Below, in pieces: positions 46,081 through 56,770 of a stretch of DNA of 64,000 bases. The translations under genes and the position numbers were made by a program. The notes beneath the pieces were generated by a model. It had not been told where the DNA came from. It was given only the letters and a program-made list of their open reading frames with translations, and searched no databases. This DNA comes from Lunularia cruciata (taxonomy: Eukaryota; Streptophyta; Marchantiopsida; Lunulariales; Lunulariaceae): NCBI GenBank assembly GCA_948567375.1, contig OX419759.1, forward strand, positions 24,591,493 to 24,655,492. The letters are read 5' to 3'. Positions within the stretch are counted from its first letter, which is position 1; every line of letters begins with the position of its first letter.

Positions 46081-47240
46081 GTGGAATTGATACCTCGGGT
46101 GCATCACAGCCAACACAGAGGCAATGTGAGCATTGCTACAAATTTGGTCACACTAGTGACCAATGTTTTGACCTACACCCGGAGTTATGGAGTGGTAGGG
46201 CTACTATGGCAAGTAGTAGAGGAGCTCTAGTTCATGGAGGACGAGGTGGTGGTAGAAGATCTACACCTAGTAGGGGTGCAGTACCTGCCCTTACTTCTGA
46301 TACAACTATGGCTACTTGGATTGAGCAGTTGGAGCAAAGATTGGCTAGTATGGCTATTGCTTAGAGGAGATCATATTTGGGTGCTGAGGCTTCCACCTCA
46401 TATACTGGTGATAGAGATGCTTTAGACTTCATGTGCAGAGCAGCACAAGTGGATACATCTGCAACAGTGACTAGGAGTGCAAAACATGCTCTAGAGCCTA
46501 GAGGAGCATCAATGGAGTTGGACCCATAGAGAGGAGAGGTTGGGAGACATGTCAGACTTCTCCAATCTTTCACACTATCTGAGGCTTTGTAGACAACATC
46601 CATGGTTCATAGACGTCCCAGTGCAAGTGTGGTAGGTGGTATATGGAGAACATGATGGACTACCTGCTAGTCAGCCACCTGCTACTACACAAACTGAGTC
46701 TAGTATGATGTTGGGAGCGGCTCAGCTGATTATGCGGCATCCTTTGTTTTTGGCCAGTGACATGTTTATATTGGGAGTTGATTCAACCCCAGTGTTCTGG
46801 TTGGCTACCACACTTTGTGAGAGTAGAGATGATGTGGTTCCTACTAATAGAGCAGAGGTGGTTGGTAGTGGAGCTGACTTGGTTGAGGAGCATGGGATTT
46901 GTTCAACAACCAAAGGTTTATGGCAGGCAGCAACGGGTAGATTGGAGAAGTTGCCAACTAGACCGGCCTTTGAGAGAGCATGGTTTACACATGGTGTTGT
47001 CCTATTGGGTAACTAGAGGAGGAATTTCCATTTGGTGGGACCTTTAGGGAAGGTCTATACACCACAAAGAGTCTTGTTAGACTCTGGTGCACAACCTCTT
47101 ATGTTGGGGAAGGATGTAGTTGTCGGTTTGGAGTTACGGAAGACCGATGTGGAGAGGTGTCCATTTCAGATCCAGACATCTCTAGGTGGTGGTTTGACAC
47201 AATATATCACACGTGGAGAGCTTGTTGTCCAAGTTTAGCC
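46081..47240 (+). pseudogene. second zinc knuckle, linker and protease of element B
   Basis: The knuckle CEHCYKFGHTSDQC lies at about 46125. The linker follows as in copy A. Protease residues are better kept than in A: VLLDSGAQPLMLGKDVVVGL (47073-47132), with the expected D-S-G-A, in an open stretch 47032-47238. Frames change several times between 46230 and 47030. Confidence 0.7.
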
Positions 47241-47780
47241 TAGTCATCCGACTGATAGCTCGGTGGTGAGAGCTCAGGCTATTGCAACAATAGCTGAGTA
47301 ATATGATGTGCTAGTTGGGGGAACAATGTTATACCTCATGGGTTTTAGTATTGACTATTGGGAAGAGACATGTCCTATAGACCAGGTTGGCAGTCTGGTG
47401 AGGGACATGTATGTGGTCTACCAGTATGCTTCAGTAGTGGCAGTCTTGGCTCACTATAGTCCGGGACCATGGCAACATTAGTTCTAGCTTTTAGTGGTGT
47501 AGTTACTTGGCCTGGTGACTTGTTGGAAGGGAACGCCCATACAAAGGATACTCTAGTACTAGAGGAGATCAATCAGATTTGTAGTACAAGTGGGATTGTT
47601 CTATCTACCTTGGATGTTCCATTGTGGAGTTCAAAGGAGGCATTACAACAACATGCAAATCAGTTGGTGCAGTAGGCTTGGAGTGGAGCCTTCGTATCAT
47701 CAGGAGATGAGTGTGAGGATGAGCCTCCAAAGTCAATTACTTTGACACCTCTGGATACCACACTCATTGCTTGGCGATAT
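47241..47780 (+). pseudogene. protease tail and linker, element B
   Basis: Matches 18.16-18.74 kb of copy A: IATIAE-stop-YDVLVGG, then LVLEEINQICSTSGIVLSTL and a TAG at 47673 (QLVQ-stop-AWSG) shared with copy A. No domain of its own. Confidence 0.5.
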
Positions 47781-48813
47781 CCTGTAGAGGGTATATGTCT
47801 ATTGGAGTTGTTTGGTGGGATTAGCAACGGACTAGTTGCGGTCTTACAGGTGAGCATACGAGTATAGAGGTACTTGTATGTAGAGAGAGATGAGACTGCT
47901 AGGCGAGTCTCTCTATATCATGTGGCACACTTGGCCTATTGATATTTGGAGTTATTATTGATGTCAACAGTCAGAGGTTACCAAAAGGCCCTACCAACAA
48001 TCATTTCCTTATTGGAGGCGTATGATCTAGAGAGACATGGGCCTATTCACTTGGTGATTTCTGGATGGCCATGTTAAGGACATATACGTGATGGTAGAGG
48101 TTTGGGTCTTCAGGATCCTTGTTTTGGTGTGTTTTGGGAGATGTTATAGATACTACGACATCTCCAGGTTCATCAGTCTATTTCTCTAGCTTACCTTTTG
48201 GAGAACGTTCCTTTGATGTGTGATTCTCGCACCAAAGTGGTGGCGAATACACATCAGGTCCATTCTTGGATAGGACCTGTTGTATTGTTAGATGCAACCA
48301 GAGTGGGATCATGGACTCATTGTCTTTGTCATTGGTGGACAAACCTCTTATCTAGAGAGGTTCTACAACGTGCTTATGATAAGATTCAACGACTTGACCA
48401 CATCCTTGTTGATGATATCTTGGATGTTGGGCGTTAGTCTTAGATAGTGGTAGTGGCTGATAGGTCACCTATGGTAGTGGTGAACCTAGTTGGACAGTCT
48501 AGAGCCGCATTTCCTACACTCATGAGTTTCCCAAGCTCTTATGCTTTTTGAGGGGGAGGACCTAGACTTGTTTGGGACTCATAGTTACAACAGTTGGTGG
48601 AGCCCAATGCTGATGAGAGAGAGCAAGCAATGGGTTTTCGCATTGATATTACCGCTACTCCAGTAGTGTTAAAGGCACCCAGGCGTCAGGTGTTAGGTCA
48701 GGCTATGGACCTAAACTGTTTGACCTAGATTGTGAGCATTGGCTTGGCAGAGCAACGTAGGATGCGCTTGATAGGCATCACCACTCAGACACTTATAAGT
48801 CCTGTGCCTATTG
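47781..48813 (+). pseudogene. C5-cytosine DNA methyltransferase domain in retrotransposon pol (copy B)
   Basis: Same domain as in copy A, again in one unbroken frame apart from stops. Motif I CLLELFGGISNGLVAVL (47796), motif II YLYVERDETARRV (about 47871), motif IV GPIHLVISGWPC (catalytic Cys 48072-48074), then DGRGLGLQDPCFGVFWEML, motif VI LLENVP (Glu 48201), motif VIII-like VGSWTHCLCHWWTNL (its two Arg replaced by Trp and Cys), motif IX/X blocks ADEREQAMGF and LGQAMDLN. The codon after the catalytic Cys is TAA (TAG in A), where most C5 enzymes have Gln. The domain boundaries and frame agree with copy A across about 340 codons, so this is an old part of the family, not a chance insertion in one copy. 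Confidence 0.85.
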
Positions 48814-49145
48814 GGATGATTTAGGCACATGCTAGGAGCAATGGACCGAGTGGACATGGTATTCTTGGGACACATCTAGTAGCTACTAGGGAGAATGGTC
48901 TACTTGGAGTCCATCTAGGTGAGTGTGGACTACTTGGATTACACTCTTGGTCCACATAGGATGCAACTAGAGGACGTGTGGAGCTTGCAGCCAGAGTGGA
49001 AGGAGTTTTTCACACAAAGGTTGGGACCTCTAGTGGTCAGGAGCATGACACTATTGCTCCCAAGGGCCCAATGTAGCAGCCAGTCAATACGTCTTCCACT
49101 CCTACTTCAACTACAAAGGATACTTGGGAGCTAGATCTTGGACCT
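48814..49145 (+). other. linker between methyltransferase and RT, element B
   Basis: Decayed coding text as in copy A (HGILGTHLVATRENGLLGVH). It stops at the solo LTR insertion at 49146. Confidence 0.4.
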
Positions 49146-49834
49146 ATAACACCCATTTGTGCATGTGTGTGGTATTGTGATATTTAGCTTGGTATTACAA
49201 GTACTTAAGAGATATTATTTATAGAGATAAAGGATGGTTCTATATTAGTCATGGTTAGCTAAAGTTAGTCATAGCTAAGATAGATGGGACCTTACTTTAG
49301 AGGAAGTAGAAAAGATGAGCACCACTATTTTGGATTTTAGTGTGTTGACTTGGTATTATTCCTAGGTGTTTGGCTTTGGGGAAAGAGTTGAGAACTCTTG
49401 GGCCCGCAAGCCTTTTTGTTTTGGATTCTTCTTTAGTCCAAGGATAGCCCATGTGAAGGAATCCTTGCTTTAGTGGTTGGGTCAAGATAAGACCACATGC
49501 TTAGGGGAATATGCCCATGTGAATGGATATTCCTTTCTACTTTTTGACTTTACTTGACTTTTAGTCTAGTAACTTGAGTTACTACGGTAATTAGTAACTT
49601 TGGTACGTAACTATTTCACAAGTATATAAACAAGGGGTGAGGAGGTACTCATCATCCTTTCATTTGTAACTATCTCTCTCTCATTGAGTTCTCTAGTGAG
49701 CAATGTCTTGAGTCTTGGAGTGTTAGCCTTGGAGGAGTATGATGGAGTTGGGGTTCCTTGCCTTCTTAGTCCATGGTGCGCTACCATAATAGCCATCAGA
49801 GGTTCATCCTGAGTGAGAGACAGGCCGGCTCACA
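49146..49834 (-). mobile_element. solo LTR (family S, copy 3)
   Basis: The 689 bp on minus start TGTGAGCCGGCC (minus) and end GGGTGTTAT. GACCT (49141-49145) and GACCC (49835-49839) form a 5 bp target duplication with one difference. Copy A reads straight through (CTTGGACCCAAGCTT), which confirms the empty site. Confidence 0.8.
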
Positions 49835-50860
49835 GACCCAAGCTTCTTGGAGAGGAAAGATGGAGAGTTTGGAGGTTCTTGAGGAGCCACACGAGTTGTT
49901 TTGCCTTTAGTATAAAGGATTTGGGTGCTCTGAAGGGACTTGGTATATGGATTGAGCTGATTAGCAATACACCAGTTTTCTGACGTCCTTATCGATATAG
50001 TGAGATGGAGAGGACATTGATTTAGAGCCAGAGTAGTGACCTTTTTGAGGCTGGTTTGGTGAAGATTTCACATGGAGAGTATGCATCAGCGATAGTGATG
50101 CCAACCAAGAAGGATATGCATGGCAATTACATAGATAGGCAGATGTGTGGAGATTACCGTCCTATCAACCAACAGACTAGGGCTGATTGGTATGCCATGC
50201 CTACACTGGAGGAGATTTTTGATGCGATTGGGCATGCAAAGGTCTTCAATACTTTGGATCTTCAAGCGGGATATCATCAGTTGCCGATCAAGGAGGAGGA
50301 TAAGTCCAAGACACCATTTTGGGCTATTGATCCTCATGGTAAGGATATGTAATATCAGTGGAGTTTCTTACCGTTTGGGTTGAAGAACGCTCCTGTTGAG
50401 TTCCAAAGAGTCATGGATAGGATCCTAGCTAGATTGGATTTTGCTCGGTGCTATATTGATGACATTTTGGTCTATAGCACTACTGTGGAGGAGCATGAGA
50501 GACAGTTGTTGGAGGTGTTTGAGAGGTTGAGATCTCATGGACTCAAATTACATCCTGGGAAGTGTAGGTTCTTCCATGAGCAGGTTGAGTATCTAGGTCA
50601 CACTATCTACCCCAGAGGACTTGGTGTTCAGTAGACCAAGGTGGAGGCTATTGCACGTATTCCTTGGCCTACGGATATGAGCAAAGTGCGAGCATTCCTT
50701 GGGTTAGCAAACTTTTATCGCTGCTATGTTAGAGGATTTAGTGCCATTGCCAAGGCCTTGACAAAGCTGACCAAGCTTACACAAGAGTGGTATTGGGGAG
50801 ATGAGCAAGAGAGAGCTTTTTTAGAGCTCAAGGAGAGGTTGACATTTGCTCCTATTTTGA
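49835..50860 (+). pseudogene. reverse transcriptase of element B
   Basis: Better preserved than in copy A: one long block QMCGDYRPINQQTRADWYAM, FNTLDLQAGYHQLPIKEEDK (from 50155), then after a TAA FLPFGLKNAPVEFQRVMDRI, the catalytic YIDD box with DDILVYS (50452), HPGKCRFFHEQVEYLGHTIY and, after a TAG at 50632, FLGLANFYRCYVRGFS. It has stops but no frameshift between the palm blocks. Confidence 0.85.
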
Positions 50861-51280
50861 GGAGACCAATCAGAGGATGACCATTTCAGGTTCATACTAA
50901 TTGGAGTATGTTGGAGCTTGGAGCGGTGCTCACCCAACATGATGATGAGGAGAAGGATTTTGTAGTGGCTTATGCTAGTCACTCCAACAATTTAGCGGAG
51001 GTAAAGTATAGTTCATATGAGGAAGAGTGTTTGGCAGCAGTTTGGGCAGTAGCACATTTCCGATGTTATCTATATGGTAACCCCTTCACTCTCATCATTG
51101 ATCATCAGCCATTTAAAGTGGTTGATGGAGTCCGACAAGCTTTCAGGGAAGCTTGCACAATGGGCTCTGATTTTTCAAAAGTATGATTTCACGGTTGTTC
51201 ATAGACCTAGAGTGGTGAACCGTGATGCAGATGGGTTGAGTAGAAACCCATGTCCCAACCAACAGGATCAGACCGGAGCA
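50861..51280 (+). pseudogene. RNase H of element B
   Basis: LGAVLTQHDDEEKDFVVAYA (50917), SSYEEECLAAVWAVAHFRCY with the Glu kept, IIDHQP (51096), then a one-base frameshift, and NRDADGLSRNP (about 51220). Typical Ty3/gypsy RNase H. Confidence 0.8.
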
Positions 51281-52500
51281 CGTTGGCATGGTGAGACAGA
51301 TGAGGAGATGGTGCCAGGTTGGCATGCATCTGCCTTTCTGTGCATATTTTCAGAGGCTTTGGTGGTATCTCTCTTAGTGCATACAGGAGGAGTTATTGAG
51401 GTCACAGATCCAGAGAGTGAAGATATTGGTCCAATTCAATGAAACATTCATGGTGATGTCTTAGTGATAGACTATCTTTGCATTGGTGTTGTGGGTGGCA
51501 CAGTTGGGGCCAAGGAGAGAAACCGTGTTCTTCAGCAAGCCAGACGGTTCAGATTGGAGTGCAAACACCTTTTGCGTGTATGGGAGGATGGTAGAGTGCG
51601 AGTAGTACCACTTCCATCTCAGAGACCATAGTTGGTTTGTCATGCTAATGAGGAGCTAGGACATTTTGGAGTCAAGCGTATATATAGCTTACTCCAGAGT
51701 CATTATTGGTGGTGCGGTATGCAGACCGGGGTATAGCAGTTTGTTGCCAGATGTGTAGTTTGTGACTGAGTTAGAGCATCGTTCAATGCTCTTATGCCAC
51801 AATTACACCCATTACCTATCATGGGATTGGGTTACCGTTGGAGTTTGGACTTTGATGGACCTTTACCGCTAACTATGAGACATCATTGGTATGTTTTGGT
51901 GATGGTAGAGCACTTCTCCAAGTGGATTGAGTTGGTGGCACTTCCTGACAAGTCTAGTGAAGGGACAGCTTACTCGTTCCTAGATCAAGTTCTTAGTCAT
52001 TTTGGTGCACTAGTTGAGGTTTTGACTGATCAGGGTACAAAGTTCTTGGGGGGATTTCAAGTCTTGTGTGACAAGGCTTTGATTGATCATCGTACTACAT
52101 CCCGAGATCACCCTAAGGCAGATGGCTTAGCAGAGAGAGTGGTTCAGATGGTGAAGAGAGGATTGCAAAAGTATGGTTTGCAGAGAGGTCACTTGGGAGA
52201 TTGGGATTACCTTGGTTGGCCATGGGCTACCGGTTCAGCGGGCAAGCCTCCTTAGCATCCTTCTCTCCATACTTTCTACTCTATGGATGAGATCCAAATT
52301 TACCTACAGCCATTCGTCAAGATGCTACTGTAGTTTTGGACTTGGATGACCCAGATGTATGGATGAGTGCATGTTCTCAATGGGTAGAGATCTTTTGGAG
52401 AGTGATGCCGATGGCCTTTGAGAACTTGGCAATTGATCAACATAGAGATACTTTACGCTATGCTACCATTCAAGGAGGAGGTTATAGACCCTCAATCCAT
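51281..52500 (+). pseudogene. integrase of element B
   Basis: Linker, then a TAG (51628) shared with copy A, zinc-binding part (EELGHFGVKRIYSLLQSHYW, ARCVVCD), and an open stretch 51794-52255 with Asp in SLDFDGPLPL, Asp in LTDQGTKFLG and Glu in DGLAERVVQMVKRGLQKYGL. The last block is uninterrupted, which defines the insertion in copy A. The C-terminal part decays after about 52300. Confidence 0.85.
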
Positions 52501-52509
52501 TGATTTCAT

Positions 52510-52542
52510 CCAGACAACTATATATATATATATATATATATC
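52510..52542. repeat. (TA)n microsatellite in element B
   Basis: About 14 TA units stand where copy A has only GTGACTATGTATATCTAC. This is local replication slippage in the region before the C-terminal domain. Confidence 0.85.
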
Positions 52543-52559
52543 TACAACAGACAACACCA

Positions 52560-52892
52560 ACGACACTTGATGTTTTAACAAGCCATATTATCTTGAGAGT
52601 GCGTGAGGTTTTGCCATCTGGAGTTCTTGTGTTAGAAGGATGTGATGGTGTTGTTTAGAAAGATCATGTGCGCAATTGTACGCCATGCCACCTCCTAAAT
52701 ATTGATGGTACTATGGGCCTAAGCTTGGCACTTGTACATGCAGGCTTGAGGTGTATATTATGTGGCTCTTCTGGTGGAGCTACTACTATGTTAGTGTGTG
52801 ATAGCTGTTCAAGAGGATGGCATATCGCATGTATGACTCCTCTCCTTACGATAGTTCCTCAGGGACAATGGTTATGTCCTAGATGTATTTGA
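52560..52892 (+). pseudogene. C-terminal pol segment with intact PHD finger pattern (copy B)
   Basis: After broken linker text (LRVREVLPSGVLVLEG) an open stretch reads CILC (52752), VCDSC, GWHIAC, then WLCPRC. All eight zinc ligands of a C4HC3 PHD finger are present, as is the Trp before the last CxxC pair. The finger ends two codons before the stop at 52890. PHD fingers bind modified or unmodified histone H3 tails, so a targeting role in integration is a reasonable inference. In copy A one ligand is lost. Confidence 0.8.
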
Positions 52893-53058
52893 CCTATAGT
52901 TAGTTCATTCTTTATATGGTATAGATTGCAGATAGGCAACTAACGATGGAGCTCCATAGCACCCGGCCTCCTGATCTTTGCCCATTATAGGGTATACCAT
53001 ATACTTAGAGTAGATGGCTATTTGGAGTTAGAGGGACCTAACTGCTAACTAGGGGGCG
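52893..53058 (+). other. 3' non-coding region and polypurine tract, element B
   Basis: Non-coding. It ends CTAGGGGGCGA directly before B1, matching the purine run in element A. Confidence 0.5.
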
Positions 53059-53165
53059 ATTGTGGCACTTTAGAGCCTATATATGACTTATGTTTGAGTT
53101 GTGCTTCTATAGTGTATGATGATGACAACGATGTATGTTGTGTAGCGATGTATATACGTATGGTT
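53059..53165 (+). repeat. terminal repeat B1 of element B
   Basis: About 107 bp, begins ATTGTGGCACTTTAGAG. Its last bases (GTATGGT) have diverged from B2 (GCACGACA), so the junction palindrome seen in element A is decayed here. Confidence 0.8.
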
Positions 53166-53167
53166 GC

Positions 53168-53617
53168 TATCACGCCATTTGTAGTGTTGCATCTAGATTG
53201 CTCGGACATTGGAGTTGCACTGATAGTAGTTAGAGTTATTTTAGTAGTTTCTCAGAGAATACTTTCTGATAGTCGGATTTTGTGTTTGGGGTACTGACTT
53301 CATGGTGGGGCCCACTGTCACTTTGCACCATTTGCATCATCGAGTGTGCCGTCAATGAGACTGTTAGGGTTTCAGACCTAGCTCAAGTCTGGGGGGTATA
53401 GTTTCAAAGTGAGCTCTAGAGAGCTCACTTCTCTTATGTTGAGCCTTTGAGTTCCTGGCTATGGTGGACAGAGGCCGGTGAGCATCACCTGGATTCTCTA
53501 TGCTGGAGTGGGTGTGGCTTGACTGTAATCAGTGCCCAATTGTTGACAGTTTATAGAGTGACAGATCAAGTACTGATTTGAGTTGAGTTGAGTTGAGAGT
53601 GGTAAACAATCTGATTA
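53168..53617 (+). repeat. terminal repeat A2 of element B
   Basis: The 450 bp are homologous to A1 of both elements. The first bases are TATCACGCCATTTG and the last AATCTGATTA. They pass directly into B2. Confidence 0.85.
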
Positions 53618-53723
53618 TTGTGGCACTTTAGAGCCTATGTATGACTTATGTGTGAGTTGTGCTTCTATAGTGTATGATGATGACAACGATGTATGTTGTG
53701 TAGCGATGTATATACGCACGACA
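53617..53723 (+). repeat. terminal repeat B2 of element B
   Basis: The 107 bp begin ATTGTGGCACTTTAGAGCC and end GCACGACA. The target duplication AGTG and the text of the interrupted element R follow directly. Confidence 0.85.
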
Positions 53724-54200
53724 AGTGATTACCCATCTCCTTGGATGGGTAGTGAGTGCATCAACAGCTTGCAAGGTTTCCAAGTATAGGGGTATGTAGT
53801 GAGGTCACCTCTTTGTTCCTCTAGCCTTGGATTTATATAGAGCGATAGACACAACGTTCGACACATTTGTCAAGGAGTGTGCAAGGGTTTATCATATTAA
53901 GCGCTACGGGTACCACTCTCACTCTCATACTTTCTAGCATATTTTAGACAACATGTGTTCATTTTTATATAGAGTGCAACTGGTGGTGCAATCTGTAGGA
54001 GAGCAATCACAATAGGTGATGCTTCTTCAGATAGTCCAATTGTTTGTAGATAGTAAGATTTGTATAGCTCGGATATCTTAGATGCTTTAGTGCAGATTTT
54101 TCATCTCGATTCTATTGAGGCTTAGCTCCATTTTACCTATTTTGTTTCACCCTTGTAAGGCTTGATCAGATCTTCCTATTCTTCTTCATGTTTTGTCCAC
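53724..54200 (+). pseudogene. non-LTR element R, copy 1, right half
   Basis: From GTGATTACCCATCTCCTTGG the sequence parallels 58182-58650 of copy 2: the end of the endonuclease domain (KVSKYRG, GHLFVPLALDLYRAIDTTF), the stop near 53937 and the 3' UTR ending with CTTAGCTCCATTTTACC and CCTTGTAAGGCTTG. Together with 42319-43043 it makes one 5'-truncated copy split by element B. Confidence 0.75.
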
Positions 54201-54212
54201 AAGTACCCTTTT

Positions 54213-54978
54213 CTCTAATTGTACCCCAACTTTGACACTTAGACTCAATAGCACCCCGGGTTGGCAAAAAAACTTCACTGTACCCCATGGCTTTGACAGG
54301 CCCGCTCGCACTGAAATTCGCAGTGCCAGCGCGGATTGGCATTGAAAATCCACCGAACAGTTAGATGTTGTAAATACTTATTATAACCCAAAGCAAATTC
54401 AACTTTGAACATTGCAGTTCCTCTTCCTGTGCGAGGAAATTTTGGAAAATCAGTTTTCCTTCGATTGTCGTTCTGAACTAATGGAATCTAAAGAGTTCAC
54501 CTGACTTCCGGAGAATTCAATTTAAAATTCCAAGGGAGTGCCCACAACATCCTTGAGAGTGTACCTTTAAACGATTCTCCAGATCCATTGAATTTTGGAG
54601 AGCGCATGTCCGAAAGGAGGAGGACATGGAGCTTTTGTTTTAAAACTCAACGACTGCTTAGCCTGCATCTTTGGACGATGGCTTTGTGTTCCGTAGCTAG
54701 GAGGTCGATTAGACGATTCTATGTTTTTGAGTACACGCTCGCATGCCTGCTTGAGGATTGCCCGGGAAACCGGAAAGTTCACCCCGAAGTGATAACGATT
54801 ATGTTTGTTAGTGCTTGCGTAGCTCTGTTCACGCACAAGAACAGTACCGTCACGTCAGTTGTCGACTAGGACAATCAGATGCCAGTTAGGTCCACGTAAG
54901 CCCTAGGGTACCATTAAATCTTTCTGCCAACTTGGGGTGCCGTTAAGTCGAAGTGCCAAAGTCGGGGCCTGTTAAGTC
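54213..54978. mobile_element. DNA transposon-like element with about 75 bp terminal inverted repeats
   Basis: The left end TACCCCAACTTTGACACTTA...GCACCCCGGGTTGGCA (54222-54266) matches the reverse complement of the right end TGCCAACTTGGGGTGCCGTT...AAAGTCGGGG (54924-54967). Similarity continues inward over TGTACCC...GGCTT. The 600 bp core has open frames on both strands (54588-54869 plus, 54836-54567 minus) without a known transposase motif. It is probably non-autonomous, with long inverted ends as in Mutator-like elements. No clear target duplication is seen. Confidence 0.6.
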
Positions 54979-56390
54979 GATCTCTCTCTAGAACTCAGAC
55001 TACTACTCATATTTATATCAGCAATGCTGAACGTACACGCAACAACAACATGTTCGCATGAATGACACGACTGACTAAACCTCTAGTCCGATCATTCAAG
55101 AAAACCAGCTGTGTTCGAACCTTTAGCAAGACACCATCATGCGTTCTCTTCCTTAATTTGCAAGCTTCAGTCTCTTCAAGCTAACTCTGAGTAGTTAGCG
55201 TTTCATAGCCTGATTTATCTCGGCTTACTAACACTCTAACGACACAGGAGGAAGCCACTTGGTTGAGCATCTACAGTAAGCCATATGCCGTGGCTTCCTT
55301 CTACTCTAAGTATAACACGATGTTGAGGCTAGTACAGGGTATTGCATTTGCCGGAGGCCTGACTTTATTGTGATGTGGTATCGGTACTTCGCCTTGATGC
55401 CACCAAAAGTACAAATTGGCTGATTATGCAAGTTGACGGTTGGGAGATCTGGTACTCTGTAAAGGGCACGATGAAATAATGGGAAGGACAAGGGAGGATA
55501 TGAGAATTACGTACAGAGCACGCGCACCAGCACAGGACGGATGGGAGTTGAACGAGGGTGACAGAAAGTTTTCCTCTTAGATTGCGTGCCACAGAGATTT
55601 CTCACAATCTACATAACTTGATTATTCAGTCCAAATTTGATTTTTTATTCAGACGTGTGTTTCTGTCAGCTGATGCTTGTACCTCATCTATCTCAAACCC
55701 TAAAGTTTCCCACAGCGCTTTCATAGCTTGCACTGTGACAAATCGCGACATAATGTTTGGATTATATGGTAGTAAAGGACGTCTGAGCTTCAATTTCTTT
55801 GAGTTTCTTGTCATTGTTTTAAGGCAGCTCTAATTGCGAGCATCCCAATGACCAGTTCTTGTCCGCTACCATGATCTGATCGTCTTTACTGAAGTCACTT
55901 TACTTCGAGTAGGAAGTAAGCCTTACAAGTGTTGTCTTCTAATACTGTATATGTAGAATTTCTTTTTCAAATTACTTGATTTTCAATGATTTAACTGTAT
56001 ACAGCATGGGATTGCTGCAGCAGGGACGACAAAAGAGAGGAGAAATTCAATTTAATACGGAAGATTATACAACTTGCTTGTATCTCTAATTCGCGTGTAA
56101 CTAGGACGATGAACTATTAAGATATGCCAATCGTGTAATAGTTGGAATAAGATTTTATGCATGAAGACAGATAAAAAGTGACAAAGTTTAATATGTCTTC
56201 CATATTCAGATAAGTCAGCAGAGTGACCAAATATCCATACAGCCTGATGGGCGGTATTTAAACATCAAGGTGACGAACAGGCTTTTGAGCTAGACAAGAA
56301 AAGATCTATCATAGTGTAATTGATAAACTCCAACGGGGTACATCTTCAGCCACTATCAAAATCTCATGACATAGAGCCAGGGGTATGAAA
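54979..56390. other. unassigned intergenic DNA
   Basis: No domain is recognised in 1.4 kb. Small open frames near 55306-55833 lack motifs. The stretch 56279-56390 (TCAGCCACTATCAAAATC) is related to repeats at 58764 and 59222. Confidence 0.35.
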
Positions 56391-56515
56391 GGAAAGACAC
56401 TTCACGCTTTCTCCATCTTCCATCTCGGGAGAGTGGAGACGGGAGATGAGGAAAGGAAAGGAAAGACACTTCACGCTTTCTCCATCTTCCATATCGGGAG
56501 AGGAGAGCGAGAGAT
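56391..56515 (+). repeat. tandem duplication, unit about 66 bp
   Basis: GGAAAGACACTTCACGCTTT with CTCCATCTTCCAT and CGGGAGAG occurs at 56391 and again at 56459. The second copy is preceded by a small GGAAA run. Confidence 0.8.
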
Positions 56516-56770
56516 GCGAGACAAAAGATCTATACTTTCTTAGGGTTGTCTTGCAAATAGCACTCGAGTGAATAGTCTATTATGTTCGTTTTTTGATTTC
56601 TGTTCTATTGGTACCTAGATTGAAGACTACGGACAATTGAGTAGAGAGTTATAAGGATTTTAGGTTTTTTAGGGTTTAGAGTGATCATTACACATTGAGA
56701 GTGATGGGTCGAGAATTTTCATTTCTAATTTCTTGTTTTTCATGATTAAGTTCCATGAGAATTTAATTTG

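Larger units (their letters stand above)
43044..53723 (+). mobile_element. element B: second copy of the methyltransferase/PHD Ty3/gypsy family
   Basis: A 10.68 kb insertion lies in non-LTR element R copy 1. AGTG at 43040-43043 is repeated at 53724-53727, and the uninterrupted copy 2 reads GGTAGTGATTACCC at this point (58180), which fixes both ends. Layout: A1, leader, gag, zinc knuckles, protease, C5-methyltransferase, RT (with a solo LTR just before it), RNase H, integrase, PHD, B1, A2, B2. It matches element A in order. Overall divergence from A is moderate, with independent stops, so the two are separate insertions. Confidence 0.85.
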
